The notes: generated by a model from the sequence alone, not told the origin. DNA of 13,251 bases from Rudanella sp. (GCA_026785985.1 JAJAYX010000840.1:1-13251), one strand, 5' to 3'. Positions 1 to 7,390 are shown, counted from the first letter of the stretch. Program-made: numbers and translations.

Positions 1-348
1 CTTGAGGTCGTCATAAAACGCAAATTCCGTCAGGTGCTCAAAAAACGCATCAACCGATTTATCACTCTTCCCATTTAAGGCCGCAAACAATGACTTGAAC
101 ATGCGCGTAGCGGCACCTGACGCAGGCACAAACTTCATCAGTGAATAATCACCGGCTATTTCGTCAAACCGTCTTGTATAGGTGGTTAGCTTGTCTTCGT
201 CGACCCGCACAATGCCGTCACCCACGGTGGCAGCCCGAATGGCATTGAGATACGGGAAGCCATTCACAAAATGCTCAATTTGGCGGTCAATTTTTTCGAT
301 GAAAATACCCTGAGCGGCTATCTGTGCGAGGTCTTGTTCGGTAAACAT
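1..348 (-). CDS. DUF4301 family protein, N-terminal part (cut by window start)
   Basis: The first 116 codons of this gene are visible; the rest lies left of the window. The protein begins MFTEQDLAQIAAQG and contains KFVPASGAATRMFK at about residues 73–86. That start and that PASGAATRMFK stretch are what I know as typical of the DUF4301 family, found mainly in Bacteroidota and of unknown function. The glycine-rich G-A-A-T-R-M-F-K segment resembles the nucleotide-binding loop of sugar nucleotidyltransferases, but this is only a resemblance. The ATG at 348 lies inside the last codons of the upstream glycosylase gene, a 31-base overlap, so the two are probably co-transcribed and may be translationally coupled. 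I am confident of the family and do not know the function. Confidence 0.85.
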   Translation of the reverse strand, partial: MFTEQDLAQIAAQGIFIEKIDRQIEHFVNGFPYLNAIRAATVGDGIVRVDEDKLTTYTRRFDEIAGDYSLMKFVPASGAATRMFKSLFAALNGKSDKSVDAFFEHLTEFAFYDDLK

Positions 349-1193
349 AGAGTGTTGCTGGTTTCAGGCTTCAAAACTACAATTTTTTGGCAATTGGGAC
401 AGTGAAACGTGGTACGTCCGCCTACTTCGGTTCGCTCGATGCGCGTATGACAACGAGGGCAAAATTTGTGGGCCTCCATGTCATTGTAAGGAGACGTATC
501 CCATTCGCGAACATGAATCAGAAACGATGCAGGAAAATTACGGTACGTAGCTTCATATCGAATAGCCGTTTCGAGTACTAAACGAATGGCTGTGTGCAAC
601 TGATTCATATCACGGTCAGTCAAGCTATTAGCCGGTTGTTCGGGATGGATTCGGGCTTGAAAAAGTACTTCATCAACAATCCAGTTGCCCAAACCAGCCG
701 TAGTGCGTTGGTCTAATAACACGGGTTTAATAGGTGATTTTCGCTGACAAATACGCCGGCTCAGTTCATCAAGAGTGATTGCCAGTCCATCAGGCCCAAT
801 TTTCTTTTCAATCAAAAACTGGTCGATATTGGCAACTAACCCAACCCGTTCAAACTTACGGGGGCAAAGAAATCCCAAATTGAATCCATTCTCGAAAGCA
901 AACACAATGCGGGCAAAACGGGGTCTGTCGAGCGAAGCATGGTAATACTGAAGATCGCCGGTCATACCGAAGTGCATTCGTATAATCACGGTAGGATCGT
1001 CGGTAAAGACGAACAAATTTTTGCCAACCCGGCGCGTTCCCACAAACGACAGTCCGATCAGTCGCTCACTTAAAACAGCATAGTCAGTGGTCAACAATTT
1101 TGTGTCTTCTACATTTATATGAGCGATTGATTGTTTTAATGAGGATGACTCCAGATATAGTCTTCGAATCTCAACTTCGGGTAATTCAGGCAT
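318..1193 (-). CDS. mutM: Fpg/Nei-family DNA glycosylase (formamidopyrimidine-DNA glycosylase)
   Basis: This is a 291-residue base-excision repair enzyme expected to remove oxidised bases such as 8-oxoguanine or FaPy and to nick the abasic site. It starts MPELPEVE, giving the catalytic N-terminal proline and the following glutamate after Met removal. K58 matches the conserved beta-hairpin lysine. HFGMTG (74–79), R112 and F114 match the residues that fill the DNA void in Fpg. The GLGN segment ends at N170, followed by DE and HP in the usual spacing. The C-terminal zinc finger has C245, C248, C265 and C268, with R260 just before the second pair. Two small oddities: the usual DPRRFG loop reads CPRKFE, and 21 residues follow the finger, running into the start of the DUF4301 gene. 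The family is certain; Fpg versus a Nei-like specificity cannot be settled by eye. Confidence 0.93.
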   Translation of the reverse strand: MPELPEVEIRRLYLESSSLKQSIAHINVEDTKLLTTDYAVLSERLIGLSFVGTRRVGKNLFVFTDDPTVIIRMHFGMTGDLQYYHASLDRPRFARIVFAFENGFNLGFLCPRKFERVGLVANIDQFLIEKKIGPDGLAITLDELSRRICQRKSPIKPVLLDQRTTAGLGNWIVDEVLFQARIHPEQPANSLTDRDMNQLHTAIRLVLETAIRYEATYRNFPASFLIHVREWDTSPYNDMEAHKFCPRCHTRIERTEVGGRTTFHCPNCQKIVVLKPETSNTLCLPNKTSHR

Positions 1194-1281
1194 GTTTTTT
1201 CGCTGAAAAGGTCTCTTTCTCTACAACAAATGGGGGCTGTGTTCGTTTTGACTTTGTTCAGCGAAAGTTGGCGTATTAGTC

Positions 1282-1296
1282 TATAGTTGAACTATA
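1282..1296. repeat. 15-bp perfect palindrome in the divergent spacer
   Basis: TATAGTT-G-AACTATA is a perfect dyad around a single central base. It lies in the 248-base spacer between the minus-strand glycosylase gene and the plus-strand coiled-coil gene, about 90 bases from the former and 145 from the latter. Its form fits a binding site for a dimeric regulator, but it is AT-rich and may be chance. No regulator gene is nearby. Confidence 0.4.
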
Positions 1297-1326
1297 TTTT
1301 CTGATAAGCCGTTAACTAACAATCTA

Positions 1327-1357
1327 TTAGGAAATACGCGATGAGTGACTATTTTTG
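1327..1357 (+). promoter_or_regulatory. Candidate Bacteroidota-type promoter for the coiled-coil gene
   Basis: TATTTTTG at 1350–1357 fits the Bacteroidota -7 consensus TAnnTTTG exactly. Nineteen bases upstream is TTAG (1327–1330), three of four matches to the -33 element TTTG. Transcription would start roughly 5–10 bases past 1357, leaving a leader of about 75 bases before the ATG at 1442. The rest of the spacer (1194–1441) shows only the palindrome at 1282–1296. Confidence 0.45.
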
Positions 1358-1441
1358 TCCCTTGTCTTTCAAACCACTAACCCCCCTTTGAATGACACAG
1401 TCTTTACAAGTGCATGTTAAACTGTTAAATTCAAACTGATT

Positions 1442-2404
1442 ATGGAGCAAAATCCCCCTCAAAAATCGCGAACAAACGGTGCCCTTTTGGCAGCCCTGAT
1501 TTTAATGACAGGTCTGGCGGGCGTATCGAGTTATCTGTATTTCACCACCAAGGAGAAGTCAGACACTCAGGAAGTTACGATAGCCGAGCGCGTTGAAGAA
1601 CTCTCGAACACACGAGTTAAGTTAGACTCGATCTCAACGGCATTGGATGCTAAAATAGCAGAAGTTCAGAAACTGGGTGGTAATGTTGATGAACTCCTGA
1701 AAGTGAAGGCCGACCTGGAGCGCGATAAAGATGCCCTCCGTCGGGGCAACTCCTCTTCACAGGCTTCAGCCAAGGCAATGATCGCTAAATACGATCTTAA
1801 GATCAAAGAGTACGAGGCCTATTTGATGGAGAAAGACACGATGATCGTCAACCTTCAGCGGGAAAACGGCGTCCTCGTAACGTCTAATCAGACATTGAAC
1901 CAGGAAAATACGGCTGTTAAAACGGAGCGGCAGTTGGCCCGCGATTCTGTGGCTACCTTTGCAGCCCAAAATCAGGAACTGGCTACGAAAGTGACACGGG
2001 CTTCTGCCTTGAAAGCCCAGAATGTGAAGATCTTCGCGGTTTCCTCGAAGGGTAAGGTTCGGGAAGACGATGCTTACAAAGCCAAGCGGTTAGATAAAAT
2101 CAAGATGATTTATACTCTACTTGACAACCCGCTGACGAAAGAAGAACCCAAAGATATTTTTGTACGAATTCTGGACCCTGACGGTGCCATTGTGTCGGAC
2201 ATGGCCAATGGTTCGGGTACATTTACGGTAGATGGTAACGAGACTGTTTATACAACTAAGCAAAGCGTAAACTACGATAGCAAAGGTCAGACAGTTGAAC
2301 TGCTTTACACCCGTGGCACTGCCTACAAGCCTGGTAAATACACGGTTGAGCTGCACTCAGAAGGGTTTAAAATTGGAACCGGTGAGTTTGCCATTCGAAA
2401 ATAG
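1442..2404 (+). CDS. Membrane-anchored coiled-coil protein with C-terminal beta-rich domain, function unknown
   Basis: I do not recognise a named family. The 320-residue product has a short polar N-terminus, one hydrophobic segment at about residues 14–36 (ALLAALILMTGLAGVSSYLY) that reads as a membrane anchor, a long Lys/Glu/Gln-rich coiled coil at about 42–185, and a C-terminal domain at about 186–320 rich in alternating hydrophobic strands (DIFVRILDPDG, TVELLYTRG, KYTVELHSEG), suggesting a beta-sandwich. The likely topology is cytoplasmic N-terminus with coiled coil and beta domain in the periplasm, as an inference. Such proteins are easily mislabelled as SMC-like because of the coiled coil; there is no ATPase motif. 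It stands alone, with its own promoter candidate upstream and a strong terminator 62 bases after the stop. Confidence 0.85.
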   Translation: MEQNPPQKSRTNGALLAALILMTGLAGVSSYLYFTTKEKSDTQEVTIAERVEELSNTRVKLDSISTALDAKIAEVQKLGGNVDELLKVKADLERDKDALRRGNSSSQASAKAMIAKYDLKIKEYEAYLMEKDTMIVNLQRENGVLVTSNQTLNQENTAVKTERQLARDSVATFAAQNQELATKVTRASALKAQNVKIFAVSSKGKVREDDAYKAKRLDKIKMIYTLLDNPLTKEEPKDIFVRILDPDGAIVSDMANGSGTFTVDGNETVYTTKQSVNYDSKGQTVELLYTRGTAYKPGKYTVELHSEGFKIGTGEFAIRK

Positions 2405-2466
2405 TCTAAACCGCATCAGCGGCCCGGCAAGATTCTGGTAATTGTAAAGATTCTCAGAACAAAAAA

Positions 2467-2494
2467 GGCGGCACTTTCCCAGTGCCGCCTTTTT
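2467..2494 (+). terminator. Strong intrinsic terminator after the coiled-coil gene
   Basis: A perfect 9-bp stem, GGCGGCACT (2467–2475) and AGTGCCGCC (2481–2489), encloses the loop TTCCC and is followed by five T (2490–2494). Six A (2461–2466) precede it, so it could also stop transcription from the other strand. It ends 45 bases before the bioD start. Confidence 0.92.
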
Positions 2495-2539
2495 ATGTTA
2501 AAAACAGCACGTTCTAACTACCCGGTTCCCCCTAATTCA

Positions 2540-3166
2540 ATGAAACTAATTATTGCTGGCATCAGCACAGAAATTGGAAAAACAGTCGTTTCTGCCATTA
2601 TAGTCGAGGCTTTACAGGCTGACTATTGGAAGCCCGTTCAGTCGGGAGCACTCGAAGACTCTGATACAGAGACAGTGCGCAACCTGATTAGCAATCCACG
2701 CTCCCACTTTCATCCAGAAGCTTATCGTCTGCGTGAGCCATTATCTCCCCATGCCGCTGCCGAAATTGATGGCGTTACGATTGATATGAAAAAACTCATA
2801 GTACCCCAAACTGATAATCACCTGGTGGTCGAGTTAGCTGGTGGTCTATTGGTGCCCCTCAATAATCGCGACCTCAACATCGACTGGGTTCAACGGTCTG
2901 GTTTGCCTGTTGTGCTGGTTTCGCGTAATTATCTGGGCAGTATCAACCACACACTTCTGTCAATTGAAGCCTGCCGAACGCGCGAAATCCCGGTGCTTGG
3001 AATTGTGTTCAACGGGCCGGAAGTAGTTGCTTCTGAATCGGTTATATTGGGTATTTCGGGATTATATTGTCTGGGTCGAGTCGCTCAGGAAAGGGTATTA
3101 ACAAAAGCTATTATCGGCCAATATGCCGAAAAGCTTTTGCCCCAACTTAATAGTATGCGTGCATAA
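2540..3166 (+). CDS. bioD: Dethiobiotin synthetase BioD
   Basis: BioD catalyses ATP-dependent closure of the ureido ring: 7,8-diaminopelargonate plus CO2 gives dethiobiotin, the second-last step to biotin, in the cytoplasm. From the ATG at 2540 the protein has 208 residues. The P-loop is GISTEIGKT (7–15). WKPVQSG (30–36) carries the substrate-binding lysine K31, and ELAGGLLVPL (98–107) is the counterpart of the usual EGAGG stretch. NYLGSINHTLL (130–140) and GIVFNG follow as expected. A further in-frame ATG at 2495 would add 15 residues, but it falls at the end of the terminator T-tract and precedes the conserved MKLIIAG start, so 2540 is preferred. No other bio gene is in the window; the next gene is a thiolase 43 bases downstream. 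Confidence 0.93.
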   Translation: MKLIIAGISTEIGKTVVSAIIVEALQADYWKPVQSGALEDSDTETVRNLISNPRSHFHPEAYRLREPLSPHAAAEIDGVTIDMKKLIVPQTDNHLVVELAGGLLVPLNNRDLNIDWVQRSGLPVVLVSRNYLGSINHTLLSIEACRTREIPVLGIVFNGPEVVASESVILGISGLYCLGRVAQERVLTKAIIGQYAEKLLPQLNSMRA

Positions 3167-3171
3167 CATCT

Positions 3172-3179
3172 TATATTTG
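3172..3179 (+). promoter_or_regulatory. Possible -7 promoter element for the thiolase gene
   Basis: TATATTTG fits TAnnTTTG exactly and lies in the 43-base gap between bioD and the thiolase ATG at 3210. I see no good TTTG at the -33 distance, so this is a half promoter at best. If real, the thiolase would be expressed independently of bioD. Confidence 0.3.
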
Positions 3180-3209
3180 TCTATATTTTTTCCAGTAGAA
3201 AAAGAAACT

Positions 3210-4388
3210 ATGGATGCATACGTTGTTGCCGGTTATCGCACTGCCGTTGGCAAAGCCCCACGGGGTGGTCTCCGTCTCACCCGCCCCGACGATATGGCGG
3301 CTGAAGTAATTAAACACCTCTTGGCCCAGGTTCCTCAGCTTGACCCTGCCCGCGTTGAAGACTTGATCGTGGGCAACGCCGTGCCTGAAGCTGAACAGGG
3401 TATGCAGATAGCCCGATATATTGCGCTGCTCTCGTTGCCAACAACTGTTCCGGGCCTTACCATCAATCGCTATTGTGGTTCGGGATTGGAGGCTATTGCC
3501 ATTGCCTCAGCCAAAATTCATGCGGGTCTCGCCGACTGCATTATTGCGGGTGGCACGGAGTCAATGTCATTAGTACCTGTAATGGGCTGGAAAACAGCCC
3601 TCAATTACGATATTGCTCAAAAACACCCCGACTATTATATCGGTATGGGCCTGACTGCTGAACAGGTGGCTCAACAGTTTCATATTGGCCGGGACGAGCA
3701 GGACGAGTTCGCCTATGAGTCGCACCAAAAGGCTCTGGCAGCCCAGGCAAGTGGGCGTTTCGTAAAGCAGATTGTGCGAATTTCCGTCATAGAAAATTAT
3801 TTCGATGCGGCAAGCGGTAAGAAAAAGACCCGCGAATGGACAGTAGCCAAAGACGAAGGCCCCCGCGCTGATACCAGTGTCGAAGGTCTGGCCAAATTGA
3901 GGCCCGTGTTTGCGGCTGGTGGCTCCGTTACGGCAGGAAACTCCTCGCAAACCTCCGACGGTGCCGCTTTTGTTATCGTGATGTCAGAACGGCTGGTTAA
4001 CGAACTGAATTTGAAGCCAATGGGTCGCATGGTTTCTTATGCGTCGGCGGGGGTTGAGCCGCGCATTATGGGCATTGGGCCAGTCGCTGCTATTCCTATT
4101 GCTTTGAAAAAAGCGGGCTTGCAGCAAAACGACATCGACCTGATTGAGCTAAATGAAGCTTTTGCCGCCCAGGCATTGGCTGTTATTAAGGAGCTTGACC
4201 TTGACCGGAGTAAAATCAATCCTAATGGCGGAGCCATTGCCCTGGGTCATGCCCTTGGTTCGACCGGTGCCCGCCTATCGGTGCAGTTGCTTAACGAAAT
4301 GGCCGAACGGCAACAGAAATACGGTATGGTGTCTGCCTGTGTTGGTGGAGGTCAGGGCGTTGCCGGTATTTTTGAGCGGCTTAATTAG
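3210..4388 (+). CDS. Thiolase, acetyl-CoA C-acyltransferase (FadA-like)
   Basis: This is a 392-residue thiolase with the normal family length. C89 in NRYCGSG is the acyl-accepting cysteine. H347 in GGAIALGHALG and C377 in SACVGGGQG complete the active site, and N315-E316 in LNEAFAAQ is the expected oxyanion motif. The C-terminus GVAGIFERLN and the DEGPRADTSVEGLAKLRPVF stretch look more like the degradative, beta-oxidation thiolases (FadA type) than the biosynthetic AtoB/PhaA type, but this is judgement by eye. The start at 3210 (MDAYVVAGYRTAVGK) is chosen over an upstream ATG at 3123 because the family begins there and the upstream extension overlaps the bioD end. No other fatty-acid oxidation gene is nearby. 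Confidence 0.92.
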   Translation: MDAYVVAGYRTAVGKAPRGGLRLTRPDDMAAEVIKHLLAQVPQLDPARVEDLIVGNAVPEAEQGMQIARYIALLSLPTTVPGLTINRYCGSGLEAIAIASAKIHAGLADCIIAGGTESMSLVPVMGWKTALNYDIAQKHPDYYIGMGLTAEQVAQQFHIGRDEQDEFAYESHQKALAAQASGRFVKQIVRISVIENYFDAASGKKKTREWTVAKDEGPRADTSVEGLAKLRPVFAAGGSVTAGNSSQTSDGAAFVIVMSERLVNELNLKPMGRMVSYASAGVEPRIMGIGPVAAIPIALKKAGLQQNDIDLIELNEAFAAQALAVIKELDLDRSKINPNGGAIALGHALGSTGARLSVQLLNEMAERQQKYGMVSACVGGGQGVAGIFERLN

Positions 4389-4390
4389 GA

Positions 4391-4436
4391 TACTGGACGT
4401 TGGATGATCGAACCTTCCAATAGCCAACGTCCAGTA
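4391..4436. terminator. 13-bp inverted repeat between convergent genes, possible two-way terminator
   Basis: TACTGGACGTTGG (4391–4403) and CCAACGTCCAGTA (4424–4436) are perfect complements with a 20-base loop. It fills exactly the gap between the thiolase stop at 4388 and the stop of the convergent LysM gene at 4437. There is no T-tract on either side, so it is not a classic intrinsic terminator. The loop also offers a weaker alternative pairing (TTGGA with TCCAA). Confidence 0.6.
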
Positions 4437-6266
4437 CTACCTTATCCGCAGTCGTTGCCCCACTTCGATGGTGTAGTTGCGGAGTTTATTCAGGCGCATC
4501 ACTCGCTCAATACTTACCTTGTTGATGAGGGCCACTCGATAAACCGTTTGCCCCGGCCGGACAATATGGTATTGAGTTACAATTGGACTACGGACCGATT
4601 TCTCAATCGGAATCCGCTCAATTTTAAAAATCGTTCTAAGCCTTGGTTCGGGTGAAGTAGATCTTGTAGGGTTTGATTTGGTTCTCAAACCCGGATTTTC
4701 GACAATCAATTCCTGCCCAATCCGAAGAGGAATCTGCTCTGACAGTTTGTTCCACTTGTAAAGCTGGATAACCGTTACGTCATACAATCGCGAAATGGCA
4801 TAATATGTCTGCCCGGCTCGAACAATGTGCCGTTTGGCTTGTGGAGCCTTGGTGCTTGTTACGGCAGTTGCACTGTCGACTGTTGCCGCCATAGTTTTCG
4901 AAATGGACATGATTGCCGTGCTATCGACGGAAAGTGTGGCGGAATTCATTGGTTTCTCTCCTATCAACTGAGTCGAATCGACCGCTGCAACGGGTAAATT
5001 TAAGCTTGAATCTGGTTGAGGGATTAATACGGGCGGTTTTGGAACAGATGGCAACTGTCGGTATTCAATGGGCTGATTACGGGGGCGCGATCCCTGAAGC
5101 CAAATTGCCCAACCTGACGTTACGGACTGATTTGGCTCAATATCATTATAGCGCAGTAAATAGTTGAGCCGAACTCCATATATATTAGAAACCTCCCACA
5201 GACTCTGCCCTCGTGCCAGCACATGAAAAGGCATCGTTGCCCGTCGAAGTTTTGAGGCCAGATAATACACCTCGCCGGGCCTAACCACGTTCCGGTCTGT
5301 CATATCATTATATTCCAGAAACTGCGGTATCGAAATGCCGCCATAATACGCAAGGGTAATAACATTATCGCCCGGCTGTGCCTGAACACCGGGCAAGCCA
5401 TTGATTTCGTAGAGCGTTATTGGCGTATTCAGCTTTGAGTTAACAGGAGCCAGTCGGCGCAATACAGGAAACCCCAAATCGGGGCCGGGCGGGTTTTGTT
5501 TGGCGTTTTCAAGTTTTCCGGTCGCAGCCGCATATTCCTCCGGCAACATTCGAATCAATACGGCATAAGATCCCTCTGTTGGGATAGCAGAGCCGCGCAG
5601 CCAGTCATCAAATGGCCGCAGCCGATCTGTAGGAAGATTATACTGAAACGCAACATCGCCTACTGTTTGACCATTACTTTGCGTATGTGTCCACAGAATA
5701 TACGTTCGGTTTGGTCTGAATGTCGGTTCTTCGTGGTTAAAAACCAATCTCCGGGCAAGTAATTTCCAAATAAGAGCCGGACTATCCTGAATAAACTGCA
5801 TCACTGTTCGGAGTGCATTGGCATTCCGTTGGTAGAGACGAGCCAAATAGGCTACGGCGGCTTCTGTTGTCAATAGGGGATGATAGGACTCATCTACCAC
5901 CGCTGTAGAACGCAGACCAAGTTGTTTTTGTAAGGATGGGACAATGTTCCAAAACCCATTTTTTGGCTCTAGGGGGATGGATAGAAACCTGAAATCAACT
6001 GGTAGTGCCGCCTGTTGCATTGACAACTGAATCAGTGGGTCTAATAGCCGTAGTTGCTCCATCTGGTCATTCAATGCAGACCGATCTACATACAATTGAT
6101 TTACTTCCTGCTGAAGTCGCTGTTGTCCCCGTTCATTTAACGATGCAAGGATGCCTCCGAACTCCACGGTGTTTCCTGCCTCGGTTCTGGTTTGAGCCTT
6201 GCTACAGATGTGTAAAAAAAATAGGGCTACAAGTATTCCATGATGAACGCCGAAGAACGCCTTCAT
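4437..6266 (-). CDS. Secreted multi-LysM protein with degenerate MltD-like transglycosylase domain
   Basis: The 609-residue protein begins with a signal peptide (hydrophobic 11–20, probable cleavage near residues 24–26). Residues about 88–165 resemble the lytic transglycosylase region of MltD: LPVDFRFLSIPLE, then GFWNIVP and QLGL, then a helix like the MltD YLARLY segment. Only about four residues separate E100 from G104-F-W, where active enzymes have about twenty, so the catalytic loop is missing and activity is doubtful. Three clear LysM domains follow at about 346–391, 479–523 and 566–609, with degenerate ones near 187–240 and 283–338; a Ser/Thr/Ala-rich linker spans about 410–478. LysM binds peptidoglycan, so this is probably a periplasmic wall-binding protein. 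It is convergent with the thiolase and has its own promoter candidate. Confidence 0.9.
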   Translation of the reverse strand: MKAFFGVHHGILVALFFLHICSKAQTRTEAGNTVEFGGILASLNERGQQRLQQEVNQLYVDRSALNDQMEQLRLLDPLIQLSMQQAALPVDFRFLSIPLEPKNGFWNIVPSLQKQLGLRSTAVVDESYHPLLTTEAAVAYLARLYQRNANALRTVMQFIQDSPALIWKLLARRLVFNHEEPTFRPNRTYILWTHTQSNGQTVGDVAFQYNLPTDRLRPFDDWLRGSAIPTEGSYAVLIRMLPEEYAAATGKLENAKQNPPGPDLGFPVLRRLAPVNSKLNTPITLYEINGLPGVQAQPGDNVITLAYYGGISIPQFLEYNDMTDRNVVRPGEVYYLASKLRRATMPFHVLARGQSLWEVSNIYGVRLNYLLRYNDIEPNQSVTSGWAIWLQGSRPRNQPIEYRQLPSVPKPPVLIPQPDSSLNLPVAAVDSTQLIGEKPMNSATLSVDSTAIMSISKTMAATVDSATAVTSTKAPQAKRHIVRAGQTYYAISRLYDVTVIQLYKWNKLSEQIPLRIGQELIVENPGLRTKSNPTRSTSPEPRLRTIFKIERIPIEKSVRSPIVTQYHIVRPGQTVYRVALINKVSIERVMRLNKLRNYTIEVGQRLRIR

Positions 6267-6369
6267 TTACCGTGACAAAACCGTAATGTTGCTAAATATG
6301 GGTTAGTACAACCTGCTCTTTTAAAGAACAGATAACGATTTTGCAGGAACGAAAATCTAATTATCCTAT

Positions 6370-6377
6370 CAAATATA
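6370..6377 (-). promoter_or_regulatory. Possible -7 promoter element for the LysM gene
   Basis: On the minus strand this reads TATATTTG, an exact TAnnTTTG match, about 105 bases upstream of the LysM start. No convincing TTTG sits at the -33 distance; the nearest is TTTA at 6395–6398, 17 bases away. The 138-base gap 6267–6404 shows no obvious terminator after barstar. Confidence 0.3.
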
Positions 6378-6404
6378 TCGTCTAGTATTTAACATAAATT
6401 TTAC

Positions 6405-6869
6405 TTATTTATTGCTCCTTTCATTCAGGTATCCGAACTCAATAAGTTCCCTTTTCAATAATTCCCCGATACGAGAGCTGGCTTCTAAAACAATATAAAA
6501 TTCTTTTCGATCCGTTCCTTCGTCGGATTCTACCCACTTCCAGTCTTCAGCGGTTGCGTCAAGAATTTGAATAATGCTACTGAGTTTGAGTGGGTCTCTT
6601 TCGCGCCTTAAAAGCGACTCCGTATTAGTTAAATAAAGTACAATCTTTTTATCTTCAAGCCATTGAAGGTCATTGAGTGAGTCATTTAAGGCATCAAGGT
6701 TATACGTTAATAGGGGGAACTCCAGCACGTCAGCGACCTCCTCATAAAACTGCCGGAGGGTAGGTATTTTACCACCATCGAGATGAGCAATAAAAAAATC
6801 AGAACCTCCAAACTGTTTTTCAAGGTCTTCTTCCGATTGACTTAGCCAGATATTTGGGATTGCCGACAT
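6405..6869 (-). CDS. Barstar-family ribonuclease inhibitor
   Basis: Barstar proteins bind barnase-type RNases tightly and block the active site, protecting the producing cell in the cytoplasm. The 154-residue product has the family core IPTLRQFYEEVADVLEF (35–51), followed by the inhibitory helix YNLDALNDSLNDLQWL (56–71). D59 and D63 correspond to barstar D35 and D39, which contact the RNase. It is longer than the classic 90-residue barstar, with about 30 extra N-terminal residues and an extended C-terminal half containing FYIVLEASSR. No signal peptide is seen. The gene starts 5 bases after the RNase stop, so both are on one transcript and coupled translation would supply inhibitor with the RNase. 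Base composition is lower in G+C than in the panB region. Confidence 0.93.
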   Translation of the reverse strand: MSAIPNIWLSQSEEDLEKQFGGSDFFIAHLDGGKIPTLRQFYEEVADVLEFPLLTYNLDALNDSLNDLQWLEDKKIVLYLTNTESLLRRERDPLKLSSIIQILDATAEDWKWVESDEGTDRKEFYIVLEASSRIGELLKRELIEFGYLNERSNK

Positions 6870-6874
6870 AAGGA

Positions 6875-7390
6875 CTACTTGATTTCGATGAATGAATTAT
6901 AATGATCTTTCGTATACCAGGCCCGACCAGCAGAGTTGGTAATAAGCCGTTCTACTCCTCTGTTTCGGCCCTTTTCTTTAGGATTTACATCCCATTCCTG
7001 GTAGTTTATTCGCCCACCTTCCGGGTTTTTCCGGGGTAAATGACCCTCAAAATTACCAAATCGTCTGCCACCAACGTATCCCTTTGGTGGCTGTCTTTCT
7101 TTTAAAACATAAGCTAGCACATCCTGCACTTTTTGGGGGATCAGTTCTCGCTGATTCTGCCCGGAAGCCCCGGATCTGCCAAAACCCTGTTTTTTAGCTT
7201 TGGCATGGTATTTGTCAAAGGGTTTATTGTCCTGTTCTTTTACGTGTTTGTTTTCATCTTGTTTCCTGATATGCCTGGCCGACTTGTCATGATTATATGA
7301 ATATTGATTCGATTTCTCTTTACATGCTGTGCAAATTACAACCAAAAGGAGAAGTAGAATCTGAGTAAAACGACAGAATAGAGGGTACAT
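6875..7390 (-). CDS. Exported barnase-type ribonuclease (microbial RNase family), probable lipoprotein
   Basis: The C-terminal domain (about 83–171) is a barnase/RNase Sa-like guanyl-preferring endoribonuclease. It starts LIPQKVQDVLAYV, then GYVGGRRFGNFEG (104–116), then YQEWDVNP (130–137), ERLITNSAGRAWYT and DHYNSFIEI. E132, R148 and H163 match barnase E73, R87 and H102, and R144 matches R83, so the active site appears intact. Residues 11–19 are hydrophobic and lead to CTAC-KEK; C23 could be the lipidated cysteine, although C20 at the -3 position is a poor lipobox fit. A charged Lys/Gln/Asp/His-rich linker (24–82) joins anchor and domain. The barstar gene follows 5 bases downstream. The export signal suggests the RNase acts outside the cytoplasm, perhaps on competitors or environmental RNA, as an inference. 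Confidence 0.93.
   Translation of the reverse strand: MYPLFCRFTQILLLLLVVICTACKEKSNQYSYNHDKSARHIRKQDENKHVKEQDNKPFDKYHAKAKKQGFGRSGASGQNQRELIPQKVQDVLAYVLKERQPPKGYVGGRRFGNFEGHLPRKNPEGGRINYQEWDVNPKEKGRNRGVERLITNSAGRAWYTKDHYNSFIEIK

Noticed and set aside
1442..2404. SMC-type chromosome protein reading
   Set aside because: Only the coiled coil suggests it; there are no Walker motifs and there is a membrane anchor.
2495..2539. Upstream in-frame ATG for bioD adding 15 residues
   Set aside because: It falls right at the end of the terminator T-tract and the conserved BioD N-terminus begins at the ATG at 2540.
3123..3209. Upstream ATG for the thiolase
   Set aside because: The extra 29 residues overlap the bioD end in another frame and the thiolase family starts at MDAYVVAGYRT.
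4404..4655. Plus-strand 83-codon open frame after the thiolase
   Set aside because: It starts within the inverted repeat and otherwise lies antisense to the LysM gene with no coding character.
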